Shown here: piece after piece, positions 35,939-49,164 of the stretch | How positions within the stretch are numbered: the first letter of the stretch is position 1 | Layout: the number at the start of each line of letters is the position of its first letter | Source: Tetrahymena elliotti 4EA | Taxonomy: Eukaryota > Ciliophora > Oligohymenophorea > Hymenostomatida > Tetrahymenidae | DNA: 64,000 nt | Assembly: GCA_000231825.2 (NCBI GenBank) | Contig: JH720293.1 | Location: forward strand, 1,054,001 to 1,118,000 | Direction: 5' to 3' | Notes under the pieces: generated by a model | What the model saw: only the letters and a program-made list of their open reading frames with translations | Database searches by the model: none | What the model was told of the DNA's origin: nothing | Made by a program: the position numbers and the translations under genes

Positions 35939-37190
35939 TATTAAATTTAAATTTATTTGTTATGTATATATATTATTATTAAAATAATTAATTCCAAATA
36001 TAGTTAAAAAAATCGATGCCCTCACTATTTATCTTCAAGTTTCACAAATCTATATTTAATTCTAACAATCAATATATTTCCAAAAATTTATTTTATTTTT
36101 AAAACCCTTAAAGTGTTAATTCATAAATAATATTTAATATCTAAAAATTATTTTTATTGTTATTTCCAAATAATTTAAGAAAAGAATTAAATTTTGTGCA
36201 AATATGATATCTATTAGTGTTCGTTCTTAGTAATTTTAATTCATGTAAATTATTTTTAATTGACTCAACAAAAGAACAAAATTATTTCTTTTATTTAAAA
36301 TTTATTTTTTCAAGTTAGATTAAATTAATATTTTAGAAACAAAAAGTTAAATTGAGAAAAATTTTTTTCCTTCAAACTTTTTCTAACTCAATATTTCAAC
36401 AACTTCTTTTTTAAAATTCAAGAAAAAAATGTCATTTTAAGATATTATAAAAAAAATTTTTTTGATTAACTTAATGAAAAAATGATACGTAAAGCAAATA
36501 AATCATTGTCAGTAAGTGGAATTAACATCTCTTATAGCTCATTAAATAATAATTTAATAAAATTTTTACCATTTAAATTACATTAAAAATGACTTTTTTG
36601 TAAATTTTTAAATAGTTATAGAGGAAATCAATAACAAAATTTATATTTCTAAACTAAATGGTTGCATTTCTAGATATAGTTTATTTATCTCTCAGAATAA
36701 AATGTTGAATTACTGATTTTATTTTGATAATGTTAAAAAGATTAATTATTTAGCAGAATATTAGAATTTTTTAATACAATTTATATTATTTTGAAATGAA
36801 GGATATATTAAGTTAATTATTTAAATAAAAAATAATAAACAATTTATTTCGAATAATATATATAACTTAATTTTGATATTAATATTTAAGCTTTTAATAA
36901 ATCAAATGGCAATCAGTGGTCAACAAAAATAAATTGTAATTTTTATTTCTAATCTTAAATAATTTTGATAAATAAGTAAATACTTTACAATAGCTTTCAA
37001 TTTATTATTTTTGCATTTAATAATAAATTAAATAAATTTATGATGTGTTTACAAATGGTTTCATAAAAATTGTTAATTACCTGCTTTATCATTTTAAATT
37101 AAGAAATACTGATGAAATATTTTTAAACAAAAATTTTGAAAAATTTGATAAAATTTAATAAATTTTTTATCTTTTTATTATTTTAAAGTG
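35939..37190. other. Very AT-rich intergenic, no gene seen
   Basis: Only short ORFs of poor composition on either strand. Confidence 0.55.
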
Positions 37191-39323
37191 ATGGAGAGTA
37201 TAGTTACAGGAATAGTTTCGGTTGTATTTAAAGTGCTTGATAAATATGTTGTATACAATATGGCTGTAATAAATTAGTTTTTATTAACTCTTCTTGCATT
37301 AAAAAACATTTTATATTTAAATAGACAACATCAATTCTACCTAGAATTAGCTTATTTACAATTTTTGCTTTGATAGAATTTATAATTATTTTCTCAGTTT
37401 TAGAAAATATTTTAGAGGATATTATTAAGGCTTGCTTTAGGCTTTATAGGAATTAAGAACCTATTTCTACTCATCTAGATATACAGACATTTATTACTCT
37501 TTTGATCACAGCTCATTCAATTATAAACAAAGTAGAAATTAAAATTCTTTTAGGCTTTTAATTATTTGAAGATTTTAACAATACTTTAAATTTTTATAGG
37601 CTTTAATATACTCAGGATTTGAATTTTTAGATTCATTTTTAATAGCCTTTACAGTATTGCTTGGTTTGACAATATTCGTATTTGAATAGTATGGTTTGGT
37701 ATATAGATTTGTTACTTATGAAGAGAAGAAAGATATTGTTAGCAAAAAGTAGAAAATAGAAGATTCTCAAATCTAAAATTTTAAAGATTCTTTTGTTGTT
37801 ATTTCTTTTGAAGAAGAAAAACCAATTTCTAATAGAATTTAAACTTAATAAGATAAAAAATAAAATGAGTAAAATACAAAATTTGTTGACAATTAAACTT
37901 AAGCAGTTTAAATAACTCATTTTTATTGGGTTTTGATTGTGATTTATTTAATATTAACAAAATGGTATTTGAAATAGTATGTAGATGTGTCTACCAATGA
38001 CTTCTAAAAATTTAAGTATATGGCAGCTGATTTCTTCTTTTTATATCCGATTCTATCAGCTAATCATAAAATCGAGAAATATTAATTATATTCAGCTTTA
38101 ACTTTAAACATCTTTTCATAACTTTTCTTTATAAACATCTCTGAAATTCATATCTTAATAACATACACAGTTTTAATTTTAACAGTGAAAAAATATGGTA
38201 ATAATGCACTCCATCTAGTGATAACTATATTAATGCTTATGTACCTCAATGATTTTATATTACAATTTATTATCTAAGAAGCAAGAATGCACTTTTCAAT
38301 TAAGATCATTTTTTATGCTATTGGGTTGGCTATGTTATGCTTCTTTTACAGAATTACTCATGAAGGTTTGATTTATGCTTCTTTTTTACCTGCTATTTAG
38401 TTTATATTGTATATGATATGGTTTTTTGTTTTTGTTTTCCACATAGAAAAGTAAGTTTACTCAACTCAAAGCTATTTGACAGATTTAATAAAAGAATAAG
38501 CTGGTTTAGCAGTGTTATTGAACTTTGAAATAGCAATATTTAAAAAAATAAGTAGTAAAATCAGCTAATATTTAAATTATAATTCTTAAAATAATAATCA
38601 ATATACCTATTAGCAAAACATAGTCTTAGAAATTTTAGTAAAACTATTAAAAAAATTAAATTATTTTTAATTATTTTAAATTAAAATCAATAGAATGATA
38701 ATCTATTCAAAGTTATTTGGTATTAAGATCCTTTGATGAAAATATCTCTCAAAAAAATGAATCTTGTACAATTTTATGTTTGCTATGCTTTTATGCACTT
38801 CTTCTTTGGTTCTCCTAATATGTAAAATAAAATTCTCTTTTTAAATTACTTTAAATAAAACAAGAAAATTAAGTAAGATTTAATTTTTTCATTTTTAAAA
38901 TAAAGATTTTCTTTTGTGGCCTTTTATATTATTTTAACTCCTTACTTTTGGGTGAGTAGCTTCAGGAGCAATAGATATTAAACTTTTATCCTAATAACAT
39001 TTAGTTATGTTAGCAAGTATATGATGAACAAGGGATTAAATTTTATTTTAAAATATTTAATTAATTTAACATTGGTTATCTTCTCTTGGAAAAGAAGTTT
39101 ATTGGCAAATTTAATCCCAGTTATGTTAGAGAATTATGCTTAAATTATGACATAACAATAACAAGGTAGTAGTTCTGAAGATGTATTCTTGAATAACTAA
39201 TCTGCAAGTAATTGGGAGATTTTTATAGTCTTTATTTCATTGATTTCAGCAATAGGTTTTTTGGTAAAGAATCCTTTGATAAACAACATTACAAAAAGAT
39301 TAAGAGTAAAAAATTTAATTTGA
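37191..39323 (+). CDS. Multi-pass membrane protein, unknown
   Basis: Exons 37191-37265, 37325-37531, 37600-38637, 38694-38821 and 38906-39323; introns 56-84 nt; 621 aa with consistent phases. Roughly ten hydrophobic segments are visible, e.g. LFTIFALIEFIIIFSVL, FLIAFTVLLGLTIFVF, HFYWVLIVIYLILT, IIFYAIGLAMLCFFY, QFILYMIWFFVFVF, FSFVAFYIILTPYFWV and EIFIVFISLISAIGFLV. A Lys/Glu/Gln-rich cytoplasmic-type loop lies at about residues 140-200 and a second hydrophilic, Gln/Asn-rich stretch near 400-440. No transporter or receptor signature is recognisable; this looks like a ciliate-restricted polytopic membrane protein. Confidence 0.7.
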
Positions 39324-39995
39324 TTAAGAATTAACATTTTAAATGTTTTATTTAAAAAAAGGATTTGCTGATTCCATTTATGGTTTATTTTTTGGTTTTC
39401 TAAAATTCAAGTTCCTATTCTAAATATATATGCTTGAATTTTATGATTTGCTTTGTGTAAGATCTAGGAATACTAACGAGAGATATGTGATTGAAATTTT
39501 ATTAATTAAAATTTATTTATGGAAATTTTACTCATTAATCAATAAATAGTTAAATATTACAAAAATAGGAGTGTATTTTATATTTTATTGATAAAGTATT
39601 TTTGTTCACTCAATAACATTATATCCTTTGTAAGCTGGCTGGGTTAGTATTCTTAGAAAATTTCTATTCTTTATTTATAAATAACAAACAATATATTAAA
39701 AAAGCATCAAAGAATTTTATGAAAAAATGACACAAATTTCAAACCATTAATTTAGTGCTTTATTAGTAAATTTAGATGATTTGTTATAGATGATAGTAAA
39801 AAAACAATCTATTCATTAATTAATTAATCAATTAAAAAATTAGAGAAAGCAAAATAAATACATCTACATCTTATATATAAATATTAAAAATATATTGTAA
39901 ACTAGTTAAATATAGAAGCTAAATTTTGAAAACAAACATACAAAATACTTTAACATAAAGATTATATATATTTTTTATACACTTGGCTCATAATA
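39324..39995. other. AT-rich intergenic, no gene seen
   Basis: Spacer between two plus-strand membrane-protein genes. Confidence 0.55.
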
Positions 39996-42900
39996 ATGTC
40001 TTCGTCTTAGAATTAATTTTAGTCTAAAAATAATGCAAATTCTTAAAACTAAAATCCATTTTAAAGTTAGCCAACATAATAGTAGCCCAGCACAGAATAC
40101 TATGATTATTAGACTGCTTAGTTTATAAAAACACATACGCATATACAGAATAATAACAACTTAAACACTTTAATAAGTAGTGGAAATAATAATATGAATA
40201 GTAACTTAAATGGTGTTAACACTTTTTTAGCAAACAGTTAGCAGTCTTCATCAAACTAAAATAAAAAATCAGTAGCTTCAAAAAAGAATTCTATTAGTAA
40301 TAAAGATAAAGCAGAGCCAATGACTGTAAGCATAAACCAAATGATATATAACTAAAGTTTATGCTAAGGGCTTAATGAAGAGAGCATGGAAAAATCAAAT
40401 GCTAGTTAAATTGGAGGAGGTTTGTAGGCTGCTAATTAAAAGATTGAGTTAAGCTTATTAAAAAAAAAGTAAGAAAAAAGTAGATTTAAGGAAGTTTTAA
40501 GAAGTAGAAACATATTATTTTTAGCAATTATGATTTTTATTTATTAAGCAGATACAATTTATATACACACATAAACTAATTCGAATATTGAGATAAACTT
40601 ATTATCTAAAATATTTCTATATATTTTAATTATATTGCAAACTACTATTGCTATTTTATTCATACTTTTAGGATGCAAAAAATAAGATTATTGCTAATTA
40701 GTTTTAAAGTAGAAATAAATTTATTTTGGATTATCATAAATCGTAATAATAGTTGCTTATTATGAAAGTGTCTCTATTGCTTTGGGAATTAATAACATTG
40801 TATAACATGATGGTAGCTATGCATAAGATAGCAATTTTCAAATCTAGCTTTTTCGCTTATTCAATATTACTATTTTAAATACATCTTATTCTTTACTAAT
40901 AAAAGCTCACACGCACAAATTGTATATTTACATCTTTTAATTAATTTATTTTTCTCTACGTTTTTTCATCATAAGCTTGAGGGATAATTAAATTTAATTT
41001 ATAGTTGTATCCACTGCTTTAACAGGGTTATATTTATATTTAAAGCTATTAAACTAGCATATAAATCTGAAGAAATAAATTTAAACGCCAGTAAAATATT
41101 AAAAGCTTTTAAATGGAACTAATAATGTTTAAATAAATAAAAATAATATGATAAATAATAACAACAACAATACGAATAATATTAATAGTATTCCTAATAG
41201 TAATAATAACTAAAACGGTTATTTGTAGTAGAGTATTAAAGGATCACCACCTGAAAAAGATGATGCGAATGATTTGTCAAATAAATAGAGTTTCAACAAT
41301 TTCAATAATAATTTCAGTATCTAAGGTCTTTAAGGTGTTTAGGGGTCCTATCAATTCATACCTTGCTAATAACCTTAATAGTAAGGAAATCAGCTGCAGA
41401 AATAATTAAGCTTAGGATAGAATATGAATAGCTACATCAGTTATAACAAAATTGAAGTGTAAAATTTAGTAAATACAAATAATAATTAATTAGTTTCATA
41501 TAATTCTCTTAATAGTTCTTTAATTAACTTAGAAAAGCCTAATAATATTCTTGAAACTAATAATAATCCCATTGTTTATAGCAATAAGCGAAGCTAATTT
41601 GGATAAACATAAAGCTCACAACATATATAGAGTGGCCTAGATCTGAATAATATGAATCCAGGTTAAAATATGATAACTAACTTAGCAATATAAAACATAA
41701 TTCAGAATGAAAGACTGCACTAGATGAGCAAAATATCTGAACAGGACTTGGAGAATGATTTCTCAAAAAATAATTTTAATAATAACTCTAATTAAATATA
41801 AAATTATGGCTAGAGTTATGTAGAACAAAAATCATTAATAGAATAAGTTATAGAAGTTGATGGTATTGTAGTATTTGAGCAAGAAACTCAAAATGTAGTT
41901 TTTGCTAACTAGAATATTTTAGCTCTATTAGAAACAGATGTCAATCGTGTACTCTAAGAGGTAATGTCTTTGAAGCAACTGTAAGTATCTATTGAAGATA
42001 AATCTAATAATAAAGAAAACCTTGAGTATTCAAATACATATTTGCTCAAAAATTTATTAAAAGGTAATGCTAAAATGTTTAATTTTATTTTTAAATTCAT
42101 TTTTTAATGTGAATAGACAATTCTGTAAATCTAATAACAGCATCTCCATTAATCGGTCCTTAAAATAACTCAACAAAAATGTCTAATAAAATAGGAAGTA
42201 ATCCATAGTTAAATAGAGTTATCGAAGAAGAGAATGAGCAAGACTATAGCCCTTAATTAATCGTCAAAGGAGAGAATAATAAATAGGATGGAAGTAAAGG
42301 AGAGTAAGTGAATTTGTTTAATTTCTCTGAAAATCAGATAGAAGAGTTAAGCAAGTAAGGAACAGATATGAAATCTGCCTCAATGATGGCTCAAGGAACT
42401 TAACATACATAAAATAAATAAAAACCATAGAGTAAATCAAAATTTCCAAAATCTAAATCTCATGTCTATACAAAATCTCGCTCATAAAATTTCAAGCCAA
42501 ATCCATATTACTTATCTCCTAATTAAGAGCTTTAGCCTGATGATGATGAAGGAGTTTTTGCAGTAAAAACACATAAAAATGAGTCAACATTTAAGAAGTT
42601 ATCCTGTGATAATACTCACCTAAATCCTATATCAAACTTAGATTTTCCATCTTACCTTTAAAATAATTTAGATTAGTAGTCTTTTATGCAAAATAGATAG
42701 CAAAGAGAATCTCAAGATTTTTAAATACCTTCATTTATTTCTTCCATATCACACATGTAATTATATTTTTTTCCAAATAAAATTATCCTAATAACTTTAA
42801 AATTAAAGACCTCGAAAGAATACAAATATAGGAAGCACAACATTCGAAAGAGAAAGAACTAATACTTTAAAGGATATTATGGATGATGTCAGATCAAAAA

Positions 42901-44354
42901 GTGGAACCTTTTTAGCTTAACAAAGAAAAAGTACCATAACCACCTAACCAAGGAAAAAAACTCTTAATAATAAAAAATAGCTAAATTATTCTTAATAGCC
43001 AGAAGTAGTAATAAATAATATGGTTTTATGCAAAGAAAATACTTCAAAAATATATGTAATGAAGTATTCAATAGTGGAACATGCAGGGAAAGTGCTACAT
43101 ATTATTACTATAAGAGATTTATCAAATGAAATATTTGAATAAATTCTTGATAGGCAAAGTTCTGTACTAATTGATGAATTGTATAGATATTTAAATTTCA
43201 CAGAAATTTCTTAAATTTTGGGAAAATCATTGAAATAAATAAAAAGTTTAAAATATCATGTTCAGATAAATGAATATAAGTCGTTTATATCTCCATTAAA
43301 GCTTAACTTGAAACTTTTTAAATATTTGATGAGTGATATTTTTGATATCAGATCCCTATAGCATAGATCATTTATTCTTAACAAAGATTACTTTGATTTG
43401 TAACAAGAACTAGTAAATGCTAAAAAAATGACAGAAAAGTTGAGAAATGATATTGTTTTCAATTTTTATTATGATTAAATGATTCCTATTCAGATATTAA
43501 ATGACAAAGAACGTATTTCATAAATTTTGATGAATTTGTTGGTTAACTGCTGTAAATTAATCAAAAATAATAAAATCTTTTTGAAAGCCAAATTGTGCAA
43601 GGAGTAAAATCTAGTTAAAATTATTATACAAAATAGAGAGCTAAAGAAATCTCAAAAAGAACTCATATTAAAATCATACTAAAATCGTTTGAATTCTCTG
43701 GGTTACCATTTTTTTATTAGCAATTTATTAGCTAAATAGGTATCTAACTAAATTCATAAACTAGAAATAATAAGTAATAAGCAGGAGTATGTAAAGTTTA
43801 AATTTTTTATTTATCTATTTACCCATGTTAATCAGGATGTTTCGCAAATAAATCTAATTAAACCTTCTTTAAGTACTAATCCATAACAAGGAAAATCTAA
43901 TAATACTTTGAGTAACGAAAACAAAAATCAGTCTAACCCTTAATAGTAATATATTAATAGTTTATCACACTTAGATTTAGATATTGAAAATGATAATTTC
44001 AATGAAAAAAATGAATTTACTTAAACTGAGGAAAATAAAATTGATGAAAGCCCTCCAACTCATCTAGATAAAGGTTAAATTAACAATACATCAAATTAAA
44101 TTAAAGATTCCAAAAATAGCTCTAACTAAAGATCAGAACCTGTAATAAACTTACCACAAGGAAACAAAAAAACTCTTAACTTGAATTCAGAACCTCCTAT
44201 AATATATAATTAGGATTTTAGAAGCAGTCTAAAGACTATTTCTAATGAAGGAACAGAAATAAGTGAACAAATTGATAAACAAATTATTAAAGATTTTGAT
44301 AACATTCAAACTAACTTTCCTATGAAATTCATTTCAGATTTATAATAAGTTTGA
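39996..44354 (+). CDS. Membrane protein with PAS-like and degenerate histidine-kinase core
   Basis: Exons 39996-42063, 42117-42756 and 42809-44354; 1417 aa. The N-terminus is Gln/Asn/Ser-rich. Residues ~170-350 contain about six membrane segments (ILFLAIMIFIYQ, FLYILIILQTTIAILFILL, QIVIIVAYYESVSIAL, FIVVSTALTGLYLYL). After a long Asn/Gln-rich linker, VDGIVVFEQETQNVVFANQN (~620) resembles a PAS strand-loop pattern. The C-terminal third follows a hybrid histidine kinase: a DHp-like helix pair around SFISPLKLNLKLFKYLMSDI (~1062), then NDKERISQILMNLLVNCCKL (~1133), an N-box equivalent. The H-box His is absent and no G-boxes are apparent, so phosphotransfer is unlikely. A receiver-less pseudokinase sensor or scaffold is the best reading. 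Confidence 0.75.
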
Positions 44355-45049
44355 TTATTTAATGAATAGAAATGATTTTAAAATTGAAAATAATTAGCTG
44401 TAAATATAATAGATGTATTAATTTCAATCTATAAACAAACTATTTAAACAAAAAAAAATAAAAAATTTAACTTAACTTTTATTAAAAAAAGTAATTTCTA
44501 TATCTCATTTTTTATGTATTTGTAAATATAAGAATATTATTAACAGCTATTATTAAGAAGAAGATAATGGAATTAATTACTTTTGGATAAAATTAATATT
44601 ATTTCTTTAAAAATTAAAAAAAATAACAAATAGATATTCTTCAAATGAATAAAATTAAAATAATCTATGACCAATTTTTATCAATAATTTATTTTTAATT
44701 TTCATTTCAAAATAATTTTTGTGTTTGTTCTTCTAATTATGTTGAAAATGTATTTAAATGTTAGTTTATAAAATATAATTGGAGTGTTATTTTAGATTAA
44801 TTGAGAGGAAAGTGAAAGAAAATATAACTACAATATAAATAACAAAAAAAATATTGTATTATGCAGTTATGTTATATAATAATATAAATATTTTTTTATG
44901 AATGAAGATGAAGATTCCAGTGTAAGTTTGGTTATTTTATAAACTGGTTTTTTATTAATAAAATATTATTAGAAAAATACTTTAAACAAACTATTTTTTT
45001 TATTAAAATTCTGAATTGTTTCTCGTTTATGAATTTTATTTTGATACGT
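44355..45049. other. AT-rich convergent intergenic
   Basis: Between the convergent 39996 gene (+) and 45050 gene (-); no supported ORF. Confidence 0.55.
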
Positions 45050-47834
45050 TCATTTATTATTGCTAATACTCAAACTTTTAGAAACTAAAGATTTATTTTG
45101 CAGAGAAACTATTTTTTTTTACGTTCCATTTTAATTAATATTTGTAGGAGTATTTGAAAATTAACCATTTAATTATTAAGCAGTGCTTGAGTTATTAATA
45201 GTATTAGGTGAATTTGAGGTTACATTATTTTAATATTAGTTACTTTAAATTTAGCTGAATCCATTGTAGTTATTATTATTTTTTGATGATAAATAATTTT
45301 TATGCTCTAAATTTGTAAATTTTGGTGTTTAATTAGGGAAAAGACTTGAGTTGTTTTCATTTAAAGGGTGCTCATAAGTACTTTTGCTAAGCAAATTATA
45401 TGGATTATTTTTAGAAGGTATAGCTTAAGAAGAAGCATTAACAGCATTTCTTTTTTCATTAATTACTTATTTAGAAAACTAATCTTATTGTGAATATCTT
45501 TTATCTTTTAAGGAATATCCTGTCTTTTAACTATCATACTTTTGCTCCAATTTACTATTATTTTATATTGATTGAATCAATAAACTGTTTATTTAAAAAT
45601 ATTTTACAGATTTTCAAAGCTCGAATTTTAGTTTGATTAATTTTAACTGTCTGGTTGGAGTTAAAACTTTTTTATTTAGACTCCATGTACAATTGATTGT
45701 GATACTTATGGATTTTTGCTAGTTGAATTTGAAGATTCCCTTTTTTTCTACTAAGTGTAAGTTTACCTAAATGAATTACTTCCTGCCATAGAGATAGATA
45801 TTTACTTTTATTTAGTTTAAGACTTTTTAAATTAAAGTTAAGTATTTTCATTTATTTTTCAATTATTTTACAATGCTTGTATTTATGTTGTTCTTAAATT
45901 TTAAAGATTTTTCACTTATTCCTTCTGCTGTTTTTCTTCTTTCTAGCAATTAATATTTATTTTAATTTTAATTATGCTTTTGTCTTATAGCTAATTCATA
46001 TCTTGGGCTATAAGGGCTTCAAATAATATAAATTTTTTAATAAATATAAGCCATCAATTAGATAATTTACCTAAATGCTTTAGCCATATTTACAAATTCA
46101 ATGGAATCATTTAATGATATCTCACCTGGAAGGGTATTATTTTAAAATGATGTAATATTATCCTTTCTAGAAGCACTGTTTGGCTATGTAACTTTTTATG
46201 TACTTTAATCTTAACTGTTTGTTCCATTTTTATTTAATTAGTTTTGATAATTTTACTAGTATGATTAATCTAAGCTATCTTATAAATTATTATTTCCTAA
46301 TTGGGATTGAACCATTTTTGTGATATCTTTTTTATCTAAAAATAGAGTTTAGCTTTTTTAATAAATAAAAATATAATTACCTGAAAAGGATCTATCTTGT
46401 CTAGAGCTACTACTATTAAATTATATTTTTTTAATAAAACTACTAGAATTATTGCTAGATATTTAAGCTTCTCTCTTTTTAATAGGAGATACTCCTTTTA
46501 ATATAAGAAAATACTTTTTTAATATTTTTATTGATTTGATAAATGTGATACTTGAAGAATTTAATGAGCTTTAGTTATTATGATGGCTTTTATATGAATC
46601 TTTATCAATTGAACTATTTTTTTAAATTTTAAACTTTACTTTTAAACTTAAGAAAAGTGTTTTCTTACTATTTAGAAATATCTTAGATCATTGAAGATAC
46701 TTTTGAATCTTTTTCAGGTCTTTTTTGCTTATATGGACTGTTTATTACAAATCCAAAAATAGACTCCTAAGGGTCTATGAATTCAGAGGAATTGAAATTA
46801 TTTTAATCTTGAGGAAAAAAGAACTGGACTTTGAAGGGCTAGTTGTAATCTATTTTACTGGAAAAATACCAACATAGAGGAGCTTTTCCTAGATTTGATT
46901 TATTAAACAATAGAAATTAAATAAATACTAAATAAAAACTAAATATAACAAATATTTTCTATCATTATTTTAAATTTTTAATCGTCTTTTTAGCATTTTC
47001 AAACAAATAAATTTTTTTTAAGAATTTATGTTTGCTTGGTTGCTTGGTTTATTTTGTTTTTTTGTAGATTTCATAAAATACTACTTAAAAAAGCTAAATA
47101 TTAAGATGAATTATTTTATTTTTCAAAAAATTAAAAACTAACCATTATCATTCACTGGAATAGGACTATTTTTTACTATTTCAAGAATCTCTGGAATAAA
47201 TCTCATATGCTAACTAAATGATTCAGGGATTTTATTTACACAAACCTATTAATATTACAATTTAATTATTATTTTGGTATCTAAATTTATTTTATTAGTT
47301 AATTTCATTAATATTGTCTAATTTCTATCACATTTTATACACTTTAAACTATAATTTGTTCAAAATATTTATGATAATTTTTTACTTTTCCATCTATAGG
47401 CAATACCCCTGTTAACTCACAGAATAAATCCTACACCTAATTATTATCATAAAGTAGCTCGCACAAAAATCTGCATGAAGTTTTTCGTAATTCTATTTAA
47501 TAATAATTATTACTGTTAAATATCTCAAATATTCATATTCAATTTAATTTTGTAGAAGATGCTAAATTCTAAAATATCTTTCACTATCATGTTAAATTAA
47601 TTACTTAAATTTTTATCTTCAATATTTGATAGAATTTTTAATAAGTCATTTGTAGTAAGAGAATTAAATATTTCAGTTTGATGCACTTTACTGTCATGAA
47701 TATGCCTATATTTAATTTATAAAAATGTCGTTTACTCAATAAATTTCTTGATTAGCTAAATCAAAATTTTACTCAATGAGCTTAGCCATTGACTCTATTA
47801 GCATAGTCTTCTCCTATTCATTATAATCACTCAT
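45050..47834 (-). CDS. Ten-exon orphan with helical-repeat-like N-terminus and low-complexity tail
   Basis: Exons 47834-47773, 47705-47605, 47492-47386, 47245-47143, 46888-46669, 46613-46381, 46335-46071, 46016-45872, 45822-45608 and 45554-45050; 651 aa, every junction in phase. The N-terminal ~120 residues (MAKLIEHIHDSK, LRKTSCRFLCELLYDNNQ, VQDLFCELTGVLP, SFSQHMRFIPEILEIVKN) look like stacked alpha-helices, possibly armadillo-like. A compact middle (APLCWYFSSKIDYNQPF, IFGFVINSPYKQKRPEKD) is followed by ~400 residues of Ser/Asn/Gln/Lys-rich sequence with scattered S/T-P sites. No catalytic motif. The intron density, highest in the window, supports a real gene; function unknown. Confidence 0.68.
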
Positions 47835-48555
47835 AATAGCCCTTAATATTGCTTTATATATTTAAGTACCTCTATATTTTAACTTACTTAATAACTTTTT
47901 AAACTATATTAATTGGTATTTTTATTTGTTAGTAAATATATTATTATTTGCTTTTTCTTTAATATTATATCTATTGATTTTGACTAAGACTTACTTTGAC
48001 GAACTGATTTTATTTTTCCTAATATAAGTAAACAAAAAATATACATTCGATTGACGGTAGGTTAACAATCAATCAATCATTTTTTCATCTATTTTAATCA
48101 AATTTTATTCTTTTAAATATCTAAAAATTACAAATTTTTTATTTTCATTATCATCAAGCAAAGAAACTTGTTTTAATTATGGAAATTCAGAATTCACTGT
48201 CCATTATATCGATTGAAACAAAATACATTTTACAGTTTTACACAATAATCTGAAAATATCTTTATTAGAAAAATTCATTAATATTTACTTAAGAAATTTT
48301 TGAAATTTTAAACGTTATTTGATTATTTTGGAAAAGATAATTTATATAAAGTAATAATTACAAATTTTAATCAAATTTTGATTTACATATTTAAGAATTA
48401 ATTAAATTTTTAACAACTACATCAATCTTATTTTATATTCATGACTAATTTTGCAAAAATGTTTAAAATTTTAATATCAAGTGAGACAATTAAATAACTC
48501 TTTAAAACATTTTTGATCTAAAAATCTATTATTTTTATCACATTTCAAATTTTTT
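47835..48555. other. AT-rich intergenic, no gene seen
   Basis: Spacer between two minus-strand genes. Confidence 0.55.
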
Positions 48556-49164
48556 TCATGGTCTTTCTGCTGTCTCTATATGTTCATCAACTTATTAGAC
48601 AAACGAGTGTTCGCTTACTTGATTTCCTTACTTATAAAAGGTACCTAGCTTGAAATGATAATTATGGTAGATTAATAGTATAATAAAAGTTATAGGTACT
48701 AAAGCCAATTAAGTAAAAAAAGTTATTTTTAGAACTTAAATCATTCTAAAGTAAGAGTCGAGATAAATTTTTGTTGACTAAGAATCCTTAAAACTATCTA
48801 TCTATTTATAATCTTCATAGAATTAACTTAATGTTTCATTTCCGTAAATAGTTAGATAGCATAGATAGATTGAACTGATGTATAATAAAGCTGAGAAAAA
48901 TTAAAAGATTCTTCCTATGCATAAATATACTTGGCATACATTAAAGTAGTCAGTGAGTCTTTAAAAAATAAAAATTATATATCCTATTAGCGCTAAAACT
49001 ACAATGTAACTATAGTAATTAGGATATTAAGATTGTAATTCCTAAAATTCACTCGTTTATTCTTTGTTATGCAGTCTTAAAAATTTTTAACAAAAGAAAG
49101 AATTGACTAAGAGATTGCAGCTTAAGTAGATACTAAAAATTAAATATAATTTCTTGAGAATCAT
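48556..49164 (-). CDS. Four-TM membrane protein, unknown
   Basis: Intron-less 202-codon frame, ATG 49162-49164 to TGA 48556-48558. Hydrophobic segments: an N-terminal one that could be a signal anchor (LYLIFSIYLSCNLLVNSFF), then YSYIVVLALIGYIIFIF, IFQFFSALLYISSIYLCYL and LALVPITFIILLIYH. Between segments three and four lies a hydrophilic loop with NETLSQFYEDYKQIDSF; an N-glycosylation sequon (NET) is present. The C-terminal tail is acidic and His-rich (VDEHIETAERP). The tetraspanner layout is clear, but the conserved tetraspanin CCG motif is not seen, so no family is assigned. Confidence 0.6.
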
